Assembly (NCBI GenBank): GCA_918797485.1
Contig: CAKKNE010000001.1
Coordinates: 2,108,001 to 2,172,000, forward strand
DNA: 64,000 nucleotides
Direction of reading: 5' to 3'
Origin: Pelagomonas calceolata
Taxonomy: Eukaryota; Sar; Pelagophyceae; Pelagomonadales; Pelagomonadaceae
Below the pieces are notes generated by a model. The model was not told the origin of the DNA. It did not search any database and worked only from the letters and a program-made list of their open reading frames with translations. Positions 40,201-49,503 of this stretch are shown here, piece by piece. Each line of letters opens with the position of its first letter. Within the stretch, counting starts at the first letter, position 1. Both the position numbers and the translations under genes were made by a program.

Positions 40201-40222
40201 GACGGAGTACCGGGCGGTCTAG
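37206..40222 (+). CDS. BK/Slo-like potassium channel with two RCK-type domains
   Basis: Exons 37206-38750 and 38831-40222 give 978 residues. An acidic N-terminus is followed by membrane helices (FNTICTVLAIWLYLESTAFG, LWFFLVYCFEVWLAHD), a voltage-sensor-like FRCLRSLRMIRVVGF, and a pore with the K+ filter TLTTIGYGDLYP. After the pore, residues about 300-520 form a first RCK-like nucleotide/ion-binding fold (WFHVVVCGNFGG), and the second exon holds a second one (VKDHVVFCGTLQGAPYFLKP). This is the plan of large-conductance Ca2+-activated channels. No classical calcium bowl (DDDD run) is obvious. The 80-bp intron (38751-38830) is GT-AG and contains ggtgatggcgtc. Confidence 0.88.
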
Positions 40223-40385
40223 CTGCTCTCTTCCTAACTTTAGAATTCATACGGCTTCCCTTTTTCAATAGTCGGCGCCCGCGTCGAATGCGTCGCGGCG
40301 ACGGCGTCGGGGTCGGGCACGGCCCCTACGCCATCGACGCGAGGGAGAATAGAAAGATCACATGCTGTATTCAAGGGGGCCCCGC

Positions 40386-41475
40386 CTATCGCGCGACGGC
40401 GCCCTCGACCGGCGCCGCCGACGCCTCCATGGCCGCGGCGGGCGCCGACGCGATGGGCACGGCCGCCGCCGGCGTCTGCACCGGCTTGAGCACGGACAGG
40501 CGCACGGCGAGCTTCTTCTCGGGCTGCGAGATCTTCTCCACCTCGGCATTGCAGCCGAAGAAGGCGTCGAGGGTACCTTTCCGATCTAACGCGGCCCAGA
40601 GCTTGTAGGGGCATTCCGGCGAGTAGAAGACGAGGGACAGCGTCACCTCGTCCGTGTCGTCCGCGCCGCCGCCCGACAGCTCCGCCTCGATTAATGTCGG
40701 AGGATCTGGGCCGAGGCCGGCTAATCCTAATTCCTTCAACGCCGGCTCCAAATGGACGCCCTCGAAATATCTATGGGCGGTCACGTCCTCCAACAGCAGT
40801 TTCATGGCTTCTGAGGCGTGCTTGTCGAACTGGGCCTTGAGGCGATCTTCGTTTCCTACCTGTGTGGAAATCAAAATTTTACGGCGCGTTCGTGCTGAAT
40901 CATCGCGTCGTCCTCCACGCCATCGACGCGATGTCTGCTCGATGGCGTGGCGATGCCGGTTCCTCACCGCTTGACCGAGCCAGGACGGCCACGTCATCGC
41001 CGAGAAATGACTTAGTGAAGAATTGTCGGGTGCACCCGACGCACTGGTTGATTTCCACACAGTTTCCAACGTAGGTCACGGGCACGGGCTTGAGTTCATT
41101 TACAGCAAACGCCGCGGCACCTAGAACCGCGGGCGTCGCGAACAGCGCGGCGACGGGCTCCTGCGCCGCGATCGCCGCGACGGCGATCGCGGCGCCCACG
41201 CCGCCGAACACGGGCGGCAGCGCGAGCTTCTGGCCCTCCTCGCCCCGTCGCTCCTCGTAGGTGTACTTGAGCTTCACCGGCTCCTTCGCCACTGGTTCCT
41301 CGACCACTTCCCTTTGGACGACCTCGCCAGTTTCCCAGTCGATCTCCTCGCGGTAGATCTTGAGGTCGGCGACCTGGCTTCTCACTTTATGATGCTGCAG
41401 TTCAGTGGTGCGCGGCGCGGCGGCCGGCCCGACGAAGGCCGCGGCCGTGGCGCAGAGGGCGAATGCGAGGATCAT
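40386..41475 (-). CDS. Plastid-targeted protein, unknown
   Basis: Exons 41475-41071 and 40859-40386 give 292 residues. MILAFALCATAAAFVGPAAA is a signal peptide ending in the AAAFVGP plastid motif. A soluble charged segment (VRSQVADLKIYREEIDWETG) leads to a hydrophobic hairpin (PPVFGGVGAAIAVAAIAA; VAALFATPAVLGAAAFAV), then a helical and a beta-rich C-terminal part (DEVTLSLVFYSPECPYKLWA) and an Ala-rich tail. Probably a thylakoid or envelope membrane protein. Across the introner the protein reads TYVGNEDRLKAQF. No family recognised. Confidence 0.65.
40860..41070 (-). mobile_element. Introner, family B, 8-bp duplication with one mismatch
   Basis: The 211-bp intron is flanked by GTTGGAAA (left, in the intron) and GTAGGAAA (right, in the exon). 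Ends are CTGTGTGGAAATCAA and TTGATTTCCACACAG. Its interior is a close match to the copy at 31651, including GCGTCGGGTGCACCCGA after the left repeat, so the two copies are recent relatives. Confidence 0.9.
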
Positions 41476-42416
41476 GGCCTGCGGGCGGCGCGCGTCGCGG
41501 GCGCGGTCTCTTTTCTTTGAATGCCGATGCCGCGTGCCGACTTCCGGGCGTTCTCGCAGGCCTTCAGCGGCCCTACGCACGGCCGCGACGGGCTCGCGGG
41601 TGGACTGATTCAGGCTCTCCCTTTGCGTGGTTTGACGGCTCAGCGCCTTTGCTAGCTTTGCGGTGCGAGCGGGCGCTTTTGAAGCGCAGCACGATGCTCG
41701 CGCGTGACTGTCGACGCGGCTGGGCACCGGCTAAAGGCTCTGACGTCACGAATGACGGGGACGAGCGTGCTACAAAGCCGATTTGATGGCAACCTCGATT
41801 AGGCCCCGTGCTCGGCCTGTGCGACCCGCGCCCGCTCCGCCTGTTGAAAGCCATGAGAGCCAACCTTGTTCCAGGCCTGGGGCCGCCGCCAAGACCGGAT
41901 GGAGCGAAGGCCTCAAAGAGGTCCCATTTGAGTGACAGGGCTACTTGCACGGATCGAGGAAGCAGGGGCAGGTTACGTCCAGAACGAAGGCTGGTTCTAG
42001 GCTTCTCCTGGAGCCGCAATTGGGTTGGTTTCGCATGGGCCCCTTACAAAGGCAGCACACGCCTCGAGGGCATATTAGCTGTGCGTCAAGCAGGCCGTCC
42101 ACCGCAGACCAAAAAGTCAGCCTCAGAGTCCCCACCCCACCGCGCCAGAGCAGCTGCGGCCCACCAGCACGCAGTCGCGTGCTCGCGAGACGCGCAAACG
42201 CGGTCGCACGGCTGCTGAAACACCAAAAACACGACGCCTGCGGCGCGCCAGCGCAGTCCGGCCCGCCCGCGAGCGGCCGCCGCGCCCCCGCACCGCTGCG
42301 GCGCTGGACGAACGCAGAGAAAGCAAGCACACAAAAAGCAGAGAGGCCAGCCGTCGCCGCGACGAGTGACGAAGACGGCCACCAGCTCATTTCAAAATTC
42401 GCCCGCACGCAGGTCG
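41476..42416. other. Divergent intergenic region
   Basis: Long open frames occur on both strands (for example 41941-43098 minus) but their peptides are Arg/Ala/Pro-rich with no domain; they reflect GC composition. I see no gene here. Confidence 0.4.
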
Positions 42417-42713
42417 ATGAAGCTCTCCAGCGCGCTCCTGCTCCCCGCGGCGGCCGTCGCCTTCGTCGGCCAGGCCCCGGCCCAGAAGGCCAACGTGGCG
42501 CGCGGCGCCGTCCTCGAGCGGCCCGCCGCCGCGGCGTCGCCCGTGCTTGGGTTCCACGTCGACGGCCACGCCGTCGTCGTGAACAGCGCCGCGAAGCTCG
42601 ACGAGGAGCAGTGGCACGAGCACGACGGCGTCCTCCACAAGCACGCGGCCGCCGGGGACCACGCCCACGCGGGCAACTGGCACGAGCACGACGGCGTCTG
42701 GCACTCGCACTAA
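42417..42713 (+). CDS. Small plastid-targeted His-rich protein
   Basis: 98 residues, single exon. MKLSSALLLPAAAVAFVGQA is a signal peptide with the AFVGQ plastid motif. The C-terminal third has two near-identical repeats, WHEHDGVLHKH and WHEHDGVWHSH, separated by AAAGDHAHAGN, and the protein ends in that second repeat. The middle (LGFHVDGHAVVVNSAAKLDE) is a plausible beta strand pair. Dense His and Asp suggest binding of zinc, nickel, copper or iron in the plastid; this is inference. Confidence 0.7.
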   Translation: MKLSSALLLPAAAVAFVGQAPAQKANVARGAVLERPAAAASPVLGFHVDGHAVVVNSAAKLDEEQWHEHDGVLHKHAAAGDHAHAGNWHEHDGVWHSH

Positions 42714-43124
42714 GCGGATCGGCCAGGCTGGCTGCTCCGCGTGCGCAGGCGTGCGGGCGCGGGGCGCGGGAAACTCCCCCCTTCCCTAGTCCCTCCCTCC
42801 CCCGTCTGGCGTAACCGGATTGTGTCGTACTATAGAATACCCGGCGTCGCGTCGATGGCGTACCCGCACGCCGTCGCCGCGATCGCTGCCGCGCCGATGG
42901 CGCACCCTCACGCCGTCGCCGCGACGCCGGACTCGGAGGCCCGCGAACGAACCTGCACCTCGTCGTCGAGCTTCGCATGGCCGTCGACTCGTCGGACGTA
43001 AAGCAACCACCAAGCACGGTCGCTCGCAACAGAAGCGTAGTGTAAGATATATAGTAGAGCTTAAGACAGAGGACGCGTGTGCGCACCGGCGGGCGCACCG
43101 GCCGCGTACAACCACCGGAAAGAC
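42714..43124. other. Intergenic with introner-like core repeats
   Basis: At about 42843-42935 there are repeats of the introner core (gcgtcgatggcgtacccgca, then gccgatggcgcaccctca) without a host gene around them. This suggests either an unspliced insertion outside coding DNA or a lost exon. Nothing else is supported. Confidence 0.4.
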
Positions 43125-44017
43125 CTAGAACCAGTGGTTCGCCGAGCGGCCCTCCTCGTTGTTGTTCGGCGGCTTGCCGCCCTTCTTGCGCCAGTCGTCG
43201 TAGGCCTCCTTCGTGAAGTCGCCGAACTTGACCTTGGCGTAGACGTGGCCCGACTTGGCGACCTTGGCGTTGCCGACGTTGTTCTTGTAGAAGGTCTGCT
43301 TGGCTTGGAGCTTCTCGAGGTACTCCTTCACGCCGAGGACCTGCGCGCGACCACGTGATGACGGTGCTCGACAGGGTGCCAGTGGCGTAGAACTACTCCC
43401 ACGACGACGCCATCGCGGCGACGGCGTGCCACGTGACGGCGTTCGCTCGACGCCATCGCCGCGACGGCGTGCCGGTGGCGTGCTACGCCGTCTCGACGCG
43501 AAAAGAAGAACGAAACAAAACGCCGGGCCGGCACCTGGGGCGCGCCCTTCGGGTACTTGGCCTTGTTCTGGACCTTGGCCGCCTTCTCCTTCTGCTGGCG
43601 CGCGGCCCAGTCCGAGGCCGAGAGGCCGTCGGGCACGTACCTGGGCGTTTTTAAATACCGTGAGCGGGCGCGCGTTCGCGGCCAGCTCAACGGCGACGAG
43701 CGCCAGCCTTCGCGTGTCGAAACTCTCATTTATTCTGGGAGTATCTTGTGCAGCTGCGCGCGGCGCGGCCGCCGGCCGCGCGCGACAGCCAGCCAGAGAT
43801 GCTTTTTCAACAGCTATACATTGATCCCGCCGCGCCGCGCGGGGTCCGGCGGCACCGCGCCGCGCGTCGGGGGGGGGCTCCGGGGCGGTGAAGCTGCTCA
43901 ATTAGTGTGTCGGACGCTGCACGAGCACCCATTCACAGCCACGCTCGGCCTGGAGACGCTGCGCGGCGCGAAGGCCGTGGCGCTGCCGGCAAGGGCGAGG
44001 ACTAGGGCGGTCTTCAT
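43125..44017 (-). CDS. Plastid-targeted protein, paralogue of 52415-53094
   Basis: Exons 44017-43929, 43640-43535 and 43340-43125 give 136 residues. MKTALVLALAGSATAFAPRS is a bipartite plastid leader (TAFAP). The mature part starts YVPDGLSASDWAARQQKEKA, continues KYPKGAPQVLGVKEYLEKLQ and ends KVKFGDFTKEAYDDWRKKGG plus a short tail. The paralogue at 52415 shares this plan throughout. Intron 1 (43641-43928, 288 bp) occupies the same place as the 279-bp intron of the paralogue. Intron 2 (43341-43534, 194 bp) is missing there and looks like an introner. Function unknown; a small soluble or thylakoid-associated plastid protein is likely. Confidence 0.8.
43341..43534 (-). mobile_element. Introner-like intron present in one paralogue only
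   Basis: A GT-AG intron of 194 bp with several cgccatcgccgcgacggcgtg-type cores. The paralogous gene at 52797-53094 is uninterrupted at the same codon (KGAPQ-VLGVKEYL versus KGAAQVVGVKEYL), so the intron was probably gained after duplication. Terminal repeats are not obvious. Confidence 0.7.
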
Positions 44018-44337
44018 CTGCAAATCTACCCCCTGCTTTTTTGTTGAGCAAGGACCACGACGATATGAGCACAAGCCTCCATCTGCGAAGCATGCAAGCT
44101 CGTGGCCCCTTCCTGAACTATAGCGGGTCAAGCTAGTACCAATCCGAGGACACGTCCCGCCTTTTTCGGAGGTCCCCACCCGGCTTGTCAGAGCTGGGTG
44201 TCTCACCGCCTTGCCGGGCACGAGCTCCGCTGCTCGGCGCGCATACGCGCCAGCGGAAGAAGTACAGAAGCTGAACAGCGAGGAGCGAAGCGCCAGTCGA
44301 GCCCTTACTCCGCAGCGCACAAAAAAAGCTACAAAAA

Positions 44338-45432
44338 ATGCCGAGGCAGAGCCTCACAGCCCTCCTGCCGCTGGCCAGCGCCATTTTGCACACGCAGACG
44401 CCGCCCCAGAGCTTCCACGCCTTGCCGCGGGACCACCTCTACCGCGCCTTCGACGGGCTCATCGTGGATGCCTCCCCTAGAGGACCGCTGCACGACGGCG
44501 ACGCGTCGAACGAGAAGGCGATGTGGCTGCTCGACGCCTTCGAGGCGTCGGGCAAGCCCGTGGCGTTAGCGGTCGATGGCGTCTGCGACGAGGCCATCGA
44601 GCACCAGACTTTGACTAGAATTGGTGTGTGCGACCCGTACGAGCCGTTCGTTTCGTTGAGGGAACGACTCTGGCCTCGCACGAGAGAAGAAAGACGTAGG
44701 GCAGCCAGAGCCCGGGCGCCGGCCGTCGTCGGGCCCATGGCCGCGGCGGCGCTGGGCCGGGCCGTGGTCGACGATTACATGCGAAATGATGCCTCTTATG
44801 TGTCTGATGCCCTTAGGGAGCATTTGCACCGAGTTTTTGCGAGGGTCGGGAGGCGGTGCTGCGGCCTCGCAGCGGGCGCCGGCGACCATGCGGCGTTGTT
44901 AGATGTTTTAAGAGCAAGGCCCGTCGCGTTCCGGGAGGCGGCGCGCGACGAGCAGGGCGTGGAAGCTTCCTGCTTGATCGCGACGGGCGGGGACCTGGTC
45001 TGGGACACGCAGGGCGGCAACGACGGCTTCGTGTCGTTGTCGGAGTTCGAGCAGCTGCGCGGCGAGGATGCTGTGGATGCGTTCCTCGAGACTGAGTTAA
45101 GTGCTCTGGTGCGCCAGGGCGTGCCTTTATTAGCGTTCGACGGCGAGCACCGGCAACTGGAGAGGCGGGGCGTGGCCCACACGGCGGCCGTGTACCGGGC
45201 CCTCGGTGGAGACGCCGAGGAGGTCGGCTTCCTCGGCGACGACGCGTTGTTGTTGAGGTGCGCCGTCGACGAGCTGGTGCGGCGCGGCGCGCGCGCCGAG
45301 CGCATCCTGGTGCTGTCGGCGAAGGACCGGCCCTGCCGCGCGGCCGAGTCCTACGGCATGGCGACGGCGTTCCTCGGCGGCGGCGAGGGCGACTACGTCG
45401 GCCTCGACGAGGCCTGGGACCCGGCCCTGTAA
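44338..45432 (+). CDS. Hypothetical protein, possibly HAD-like
   Basis: 364 residues from MPRQSLTALLPLASAILHTQ, single exon; the leader may direct it into the secretory or plastid route. Two parts suggest a degenerate HAD-like fold: AFDGLIVDAS near residue 38 and LVLSAKDRPCRAAESYGMAT near the end, followed by GGGEGDYVGLDEAW. The canonical DxDx(T/V) is not intact, so catalytic activity is doubtful and the family call is weak. The middle contains acidic helices (GFVSLSEFEQLRGEDAVDAF). Confidence 0.6.
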   Translation: MPRQSLTALLPLASAILHTQTPPQSFHALPRDHLYRAFDGLIVDASPRGPLHDGDASNEKAMWLLDAFEASGKPVALAVDGVCDEAIEHQTLTRIGVCDPYEPFVSLRERLWPRTREERRRAARARAPAVVGPMAAAALGRAVVDDYMRNDASYVSDALREHLHRVFARVGRRCCGLAAGAGDHAALLDVLRARPVAFREAARDEQGVEASCLIATGGDLVWDTQGGNDGFVSLSEFEQLRGEDAVDAFLETELSALVRQGVPLLAFDGEHRQLERRGVAHTAAVYRALGGDAEEVGFLGDDALLLRCAVDELVRRGARAERILVLSAKDRPCRAAESYGMATAFLGGGEGDYVGLDEAWDPAL

Positions 45433-45522
45433 AGATGATCCCCTGTTTGACTTTTCTTTGCTTAGAGCTAGGCGGGGCCGACGCCCCTACGCCGCCGCCC
45501 CGAGATGTTTTGTACTACCTAA

Positions 45523-46401
45523 TTACGCCTCCGTCTTCGGGGGAGGAGCTTTCTTTGCGGGCGGCGCCTTCTTTGCGGGCGGAGCCTTTTTGGCCGCAGG
45601 GGCCTTCTTGGCCGGCGGCGCCTTCTTGGCCGCGGGCGCCTTCTTCGCCGGCGCGTCGCCGTCGGCCTCCTTCTTCGCGACCTTCTTCACCTTCGGCGGC
45701 GGCGGGTTGAAGTACTTGTCCAGGTCCTTGGCGGCCATGTTCAATACCTCGAGCGCGCCCTTCTCGTCGAGGATCTTCTTGACCTGCTCCTCGCTGTAGC
45801 CCTCGAGCTTCGCGTCGAGGATGGACTGGCAGCCGCCCATGAAGGCCTCGTCGAGCTGTTTGGGGGAGATCGTGACCTTGGCGAAGGCCTCGCGCTCCCA
45901 GGGCATGACGCCGAACAGCTCGTCCTCAGGCTGCGGGCCCGTGCCGCCGATGCCGCCCTGCGGCAGGAACGTGGGGTAGGACGACGGGTCGTCGGTTCCG
46001 AACCTGCGTGGAGATCGATGGCGTAGGGGACATCGTGCCGCGTCGACGGCGGCCATCGAGCAGACGCGGTCACGAGGAAATTTGATTCGCGCTCCGAGCC
46101 GCACTGGTTCTGCAGCCGCGTGCAGCGGTCAAGCGTGGATCTCGGCGCGAAGGCCGCGGCCTGCGGTGGGTGTTGTCTCTCTTTGCAACTGTGCTCGGCG
46201 TCGCGGCGGCGGCGCGCGGCTCAGCCATTCTTCTATCACGCGTACGACGTTTCCAGTTGAAAGCGCAGTGCTGGCCGGCCGCCGCGTCGCGCGCGCATCT
46301 TCAAGCCGCAAAACCGGCGCTGTCTGCTCGAGTTGCGGCAGGCAAAAAGCACGGATGGGGACACTGCTGCCTGCAGACGCTACGAGAGACAAGCGCAGCA
46401 T
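45523..46401 (-). CDS. Plastid-targeted protein with Lys/Ala/Pro-rich tail
   Basis: Exons 46401-46384, 46160-46093 and 46003-45523 give 188 residues. The short first exon (MLRLSL) joins AAAFAPRSTLDRCTRLQNQC, forming a leader with the AFAP plastid motif; this join is my inference but gives phase-correct GT-AG borders. The mature part reads FGTDDPSSYPTFLPQGGIGG, LFGVMPWEREAFAKVTISPK and a helical segment (LDEAFMGGCQSILDAKLEGY). The last 55 residues repeat AKKAPPAKKAP, a basic disordered tail like those of some nucleic-acid or membrane binders. Intron 2 (46004-46092) is GC-AG and introner-like. No family recognised. Confidence 0.65.
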
Positions 46402-47057
46402 GTTGATTACTCCAGTAGCTTTGTTGGAAGGCTGGTGCCGATGTCAGACCCTCGATATCTGGCGCCAGACACCTTGCAAGGACTTGCTTGGGAGACAGCC
46501 AGGTCATGCCGGCGGGAGCTCCATCATCGAGGCACACGCGCAGTCTGGTCCTCCCTGACTCCCAATTCACGTATAAAAAGCGCCCGATAAGACCAAAGGA
46601 AACAACCCGACGCGTCCGGCACACCGAAACTTCGTCTCGCAGCGTCCCGCGCGCGCGGCGGCGACGGCGCTTGCAAGACGGCTGCCCTTGGCGACGCCCT
46701 CTCGGAGCCACAATTGGCAACATCCACGACCGCGTGTTTGTGCTTTCGACGGTCGCGCATTCAATTCACTGGAGTTCACGACGCGGCGCCCGTCTGCGCT
46801 TCGAGCTGCGCTTCGGTCAGCTCCGTCCCCTCCTGGAAAACAATTGCGCACCTTGTTATACATTTCAACAACCCCAATACACCCGCTCCTCGGCCGCGAT
46901 CAAACCGCTAGCGGCCTGTAAGACACTAGCCCAGCAAGCCCTGGGCCGTGCTGCAGCCCAGAGCACTACATTGCTCGCACGCGAACGCATCGGCACGCGT
47001 GGCCCCCCACGACATCGGTCAAATCAGAAGCGCTGCGAGCGTCTCAAGCCTAATACC
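46402..47057. other. Divergent intergenic region
   Basis: The frame of the downstream gene is open back to 46488 but the peptide is Arg/Ser-rich without a domain. I take this as promoter and 5' leader. Confidence 0.4.
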
Positions 47058-47801
47058 ATGCGGCTAGCAGCACCACTCTGCTGCCTAGCCACCACAAGTC
47101 GAGCGCTCATCGCACCTGCACGACGCTTGACGCCCCGGAGGATGATGTCGGAGGCGCAAATCCGCCGAACGCTGCTGAGTAGGGCGCTCATGGCACCAGC
47201 ACTGCGACAAAGGACGCGCTTGTACTCGGAGACGCAAATCGACAACCTCGAGCGCAGCTGGAACATCAGCCGCGACCCGGAGCGGAGCGAGCTCTACCAG
47301 GACATACTAGCGACGGCGGCGGCCGCGACCGCCGCCTGCTGGGCGCTCGCGTTGGTCACGCTCGCGCTCTCGCCGCCGCGGCGTACGGCGACGGCGGCCA
47401 AAATAGGCGCCCGCCTCGCCGCGGCGCGCGGCTGGCGCGGCGTCGCCGCGACGTGGCTCGCCGGCGCGAGGTGGGTCGCGGCGCCGCCGCTGGCCGGCGC
47501 CCTGCTGGCGCTCGGCGCGCGCGGCGTCCGGTCGGGCGTCGGCATGCGCACGGAGCGCTGGCACCGGCTCGCGACGGCGCCGCTCGCGATCGCGTTCCTG
47601 CCGCTCGCGGTCGTGCTCTACGTCGACGCGGAGCTCTCCGCGCGGCTCCCGCTGACGTCGAACGAGATGGACGGCGGGAGCTTATTGATGCGCTGCGCGT
47701 TTGGGGCCTGCATCCCCTTCTTCCTGCTCTTCGCCGTCGGCGCGAACGTCGTGAGGGGCGCGCGGCGGCTCGTCCGGCGGCCGTCGCCGCCAAGTGACTA
47801 A
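47058..47801 (+). CDS. Plastid-targeted membrane protein with duplicated presequence
   Basis: 247 residues from MRLAAPLCCLATTSRALIAP. The N-terminal 65 residues contain two similar blocks, SRALIAPARRLTPRRMMSEAQI and SRALMAPALRQRTRLYSETQI (each split here by one or two differences), so the targeting region appears duplicated. Three to four hydrophobic segments follow (AAAATAACWALALVTLAL, VAAPPLAGALLALGA, LATAPLAIAFLPLAVVLYV, CAFGACIPFFLLFAVGANVV), with a basic C-terminus. No family recognised. Confidence 0.6.
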   Translation: MRLAAPLCCLATTSRALIAPARRLTPRRMMSEAQIRRTLLSRALMAPALRQRTRLYSETQIDNLERSWNISRDPERSELYQDILATAAAATAACWALALVTLALSPPRRTATAAKIGARLAAARGWRGVAATWLAGARWVAAPPLAGALLALGARGVRSGVGMRTERWHRLATAPLAIAFLPLAVVLYVDAELSARLPLTSNEMDGGSLLMRCAFGACIPFFLLFAVGANVVRGARRLVRRPSPPSD

Positions 47802-47915
47802 TACTAGTAGCTTCCAAGGATATAGCACCGGTGCCGTACAGATAAGGGGAGGGCACTCAGCAAAGAACAGAACAAACACAGGACCATTCTTACACAGCGG
47901 CGAAGAAAGAGGAGG

Positions 47916-49289
47916 CTAGACGAGCGAAGCGTAGGACGGGCGCCGGCAGGCCGGCGCGAACCGCGCCGCGGCGAGCGCCGCGGCGAAGAGCGCCACGATC
48001 AGCAGCCCGACGGCCGTCGTGTGCGCGTCGAGCGCGTCGGCGACGGCGGCGAGCGGCCCGAATGTGGACGGAAAGCACCGCGCCAGGAGGCCGCCCGCCG
48101 TCACGAGCCCGATGCCGAGCGAGGCGGACGCGCTCGCGGCCGTCAGCCCGCAGCCCAGGAGCAGCGCGCCGGCGTCCGCGCCGTCGCCCTTGGCGAGCGC
48201 GAGGAGCACGAGCAATCCGTCGCACGTGTCTACCAAAGCCATGCCCGCGGCGAAGAGCGCCGGCAGCAACATCACGAGGACCGCGGGGACGCCGTCGGCC
48301 GCCCCGGCGCCGCCGAGGGCCGCCAGCGCGAGCAGCCCGACCTCGGACGCCGTGTCGAAGCCCAACCCGAAGAGGAACCCGACGGGGTACATCTTCCACG
48401 CGCTGTCGACGCGGCCCAGCACGTACCGGCAGCAGGCGCAGCCCACGAGGCAGCCGGCGGCCTCGACCCGCACTTCCTCGCCGTCGTCTTCGAGCGATGC
48501 GGCGTGGGCGTGCAGCGGGCCGTGGCCGTGGTCGCCCGCGACACCGCGCCTTGCTGTTCTCCACGCGCGGTACTGCGGCCCGACGGCCGCCAGGTTGATC
48601 GCGCCGATAATGATGAGCGTGATCGACGACACGGCGTCGCCCACGTTCGCGCCGGCCGTCGCTAATGACGCGACGTGCGCTCTCGCGTAGGCCGAGCCCG
48701 TCGAGACCGCCGCGCAGAGCAGCACGACTACCGTCGAGTGGCCCAGCGAGAACCAGAGGCCCACCAGAGCCGCCGGCCGCTGCGCCGCGGAGAGCTTGCG
48801 GGCCACGTTGTCGATGGCGGCGATGTGGTCGCAGTCGACGCCTGTGTGTTCGATCGCGTCACCCCCCACGCCATCGACGCGATATCGGCACAATCGATCT
48901 TTCATCACACACTGGCTCATGCCGTGCCTTAATCCAAAACCGAGCGCGAGCAAGCCGGGGCCCACGAGCGCCGGGTACGTACCGCCGAGCGCGAGGAGCA
49001 TCACGAGCAAGACGCCGAGCGTCAGCGCGACGCCGAGCAATGCAACGCGCGCGACGGCGTGGTTCTGCGCCGCGCCCAGCGGCGCGAACTGCTTGTCATC
49101 CCGCGCGTCGATGACCGACGTCGGCGAGTTTGCATCCTTTCTTCTCGCAGGTTGCGGCGGCGTGCCTTGCGCGGCTGCGGTGCATCGCTGCGGGTGCTGC
49201 GGACGCCACGCATCGTCTTGCGATTGAGTAGCCGCGCTAGCAGCGCTGCTTGATGCATCGACTGCTATTGATGCATAGCCTGTATGCAT
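47916..49289 (-). CDS. Nickel/cobalt transporter (NiCoT family)
   Basis: Exons 49289-48923 and 48841-47916 give about 430 residues. Motifs of the family are clear: GFGLRHGVDCDHIAAIDNVA (formed across the intron), LWFSLGHSTVVVLLCA, GFLFGLGFDTASEVGLLAL and ALFAAGMALVDTCDG. About eight membrane spans fit a high-affinity Ni2+/Co2+ importer. A cytosolic loop is His-rich (GDHGHGPLHAHA). Nickel would serve urease or similar enzymes. The intron (48842-48922, 81 bp) is GC-AG, contains the introner core and interrupts the substrate-binding motif exactly after RHG. The start is the first ATG (MHTGYASIAVD). Confidence 0.9.
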   Translation of the reverse strand: MHTGYASIAVDASSSAASAATQSQDDAWRPQHPQRCTAAAQGTPPQPARRKDANSPTSVIDARDDKQFAPLGAAQNHAVARVALLGVALTLGVLLVMLLALGGTYPALVGPGLLALGFGLRHGMSQCVMKDRLCRYRVDGVGGDAIEHTGVDCDHIAAIDNVARKLSAAQRPAALVGLWFSLGHSTVVVLLCAAVSTGSAYARAHVASLATAGANVGDAVSSITLIIIGAINLAAVGPQYRAWRTARRGVAGDHGHGPLHAHAASLEDDGEEVRVEAAGCLVGCACCRYVLGRVDSAWKMYPVGFLFGLGFDTASEVGLLALAALGGAGAADGVPAVLVMLLPALFAAGMALVDTCDGLLVLLALAKGDGADAGALLLGCGLTAASASASLGIGLVTAGGLLARCFPSTFGPLAAVADALDAHTTAVGLLIVALFAAALAAARFAPACRRPSYASLV

Positions 49290-49503
49290 CGTGACGCGGT
49301 CGTCAAGTTTAAATTGGTGCTCGGCTGCAAGAATGAGCAAAAATGCAAAGCCGACAGCCGCGCTCGGAGCCTATAGCCAGCCCGGCTCGTCGCTGCATCA
49401 CACAGCAATTTGCCCAAGATCGAAGCACACGCCGCAAAGGCCCCACGAGCGCGATCTCCTTTCGTAATCTTACAACGCCTAGGCTCACGAAGTCGAACAC
49501 CAC

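Noticed and set aside
41941-43098. 385-residue minus-strand frame
   Set aside because: Arg/Ala/Pro-rich, overlaps the small His-rich plastid protein on the other strand, no family features.
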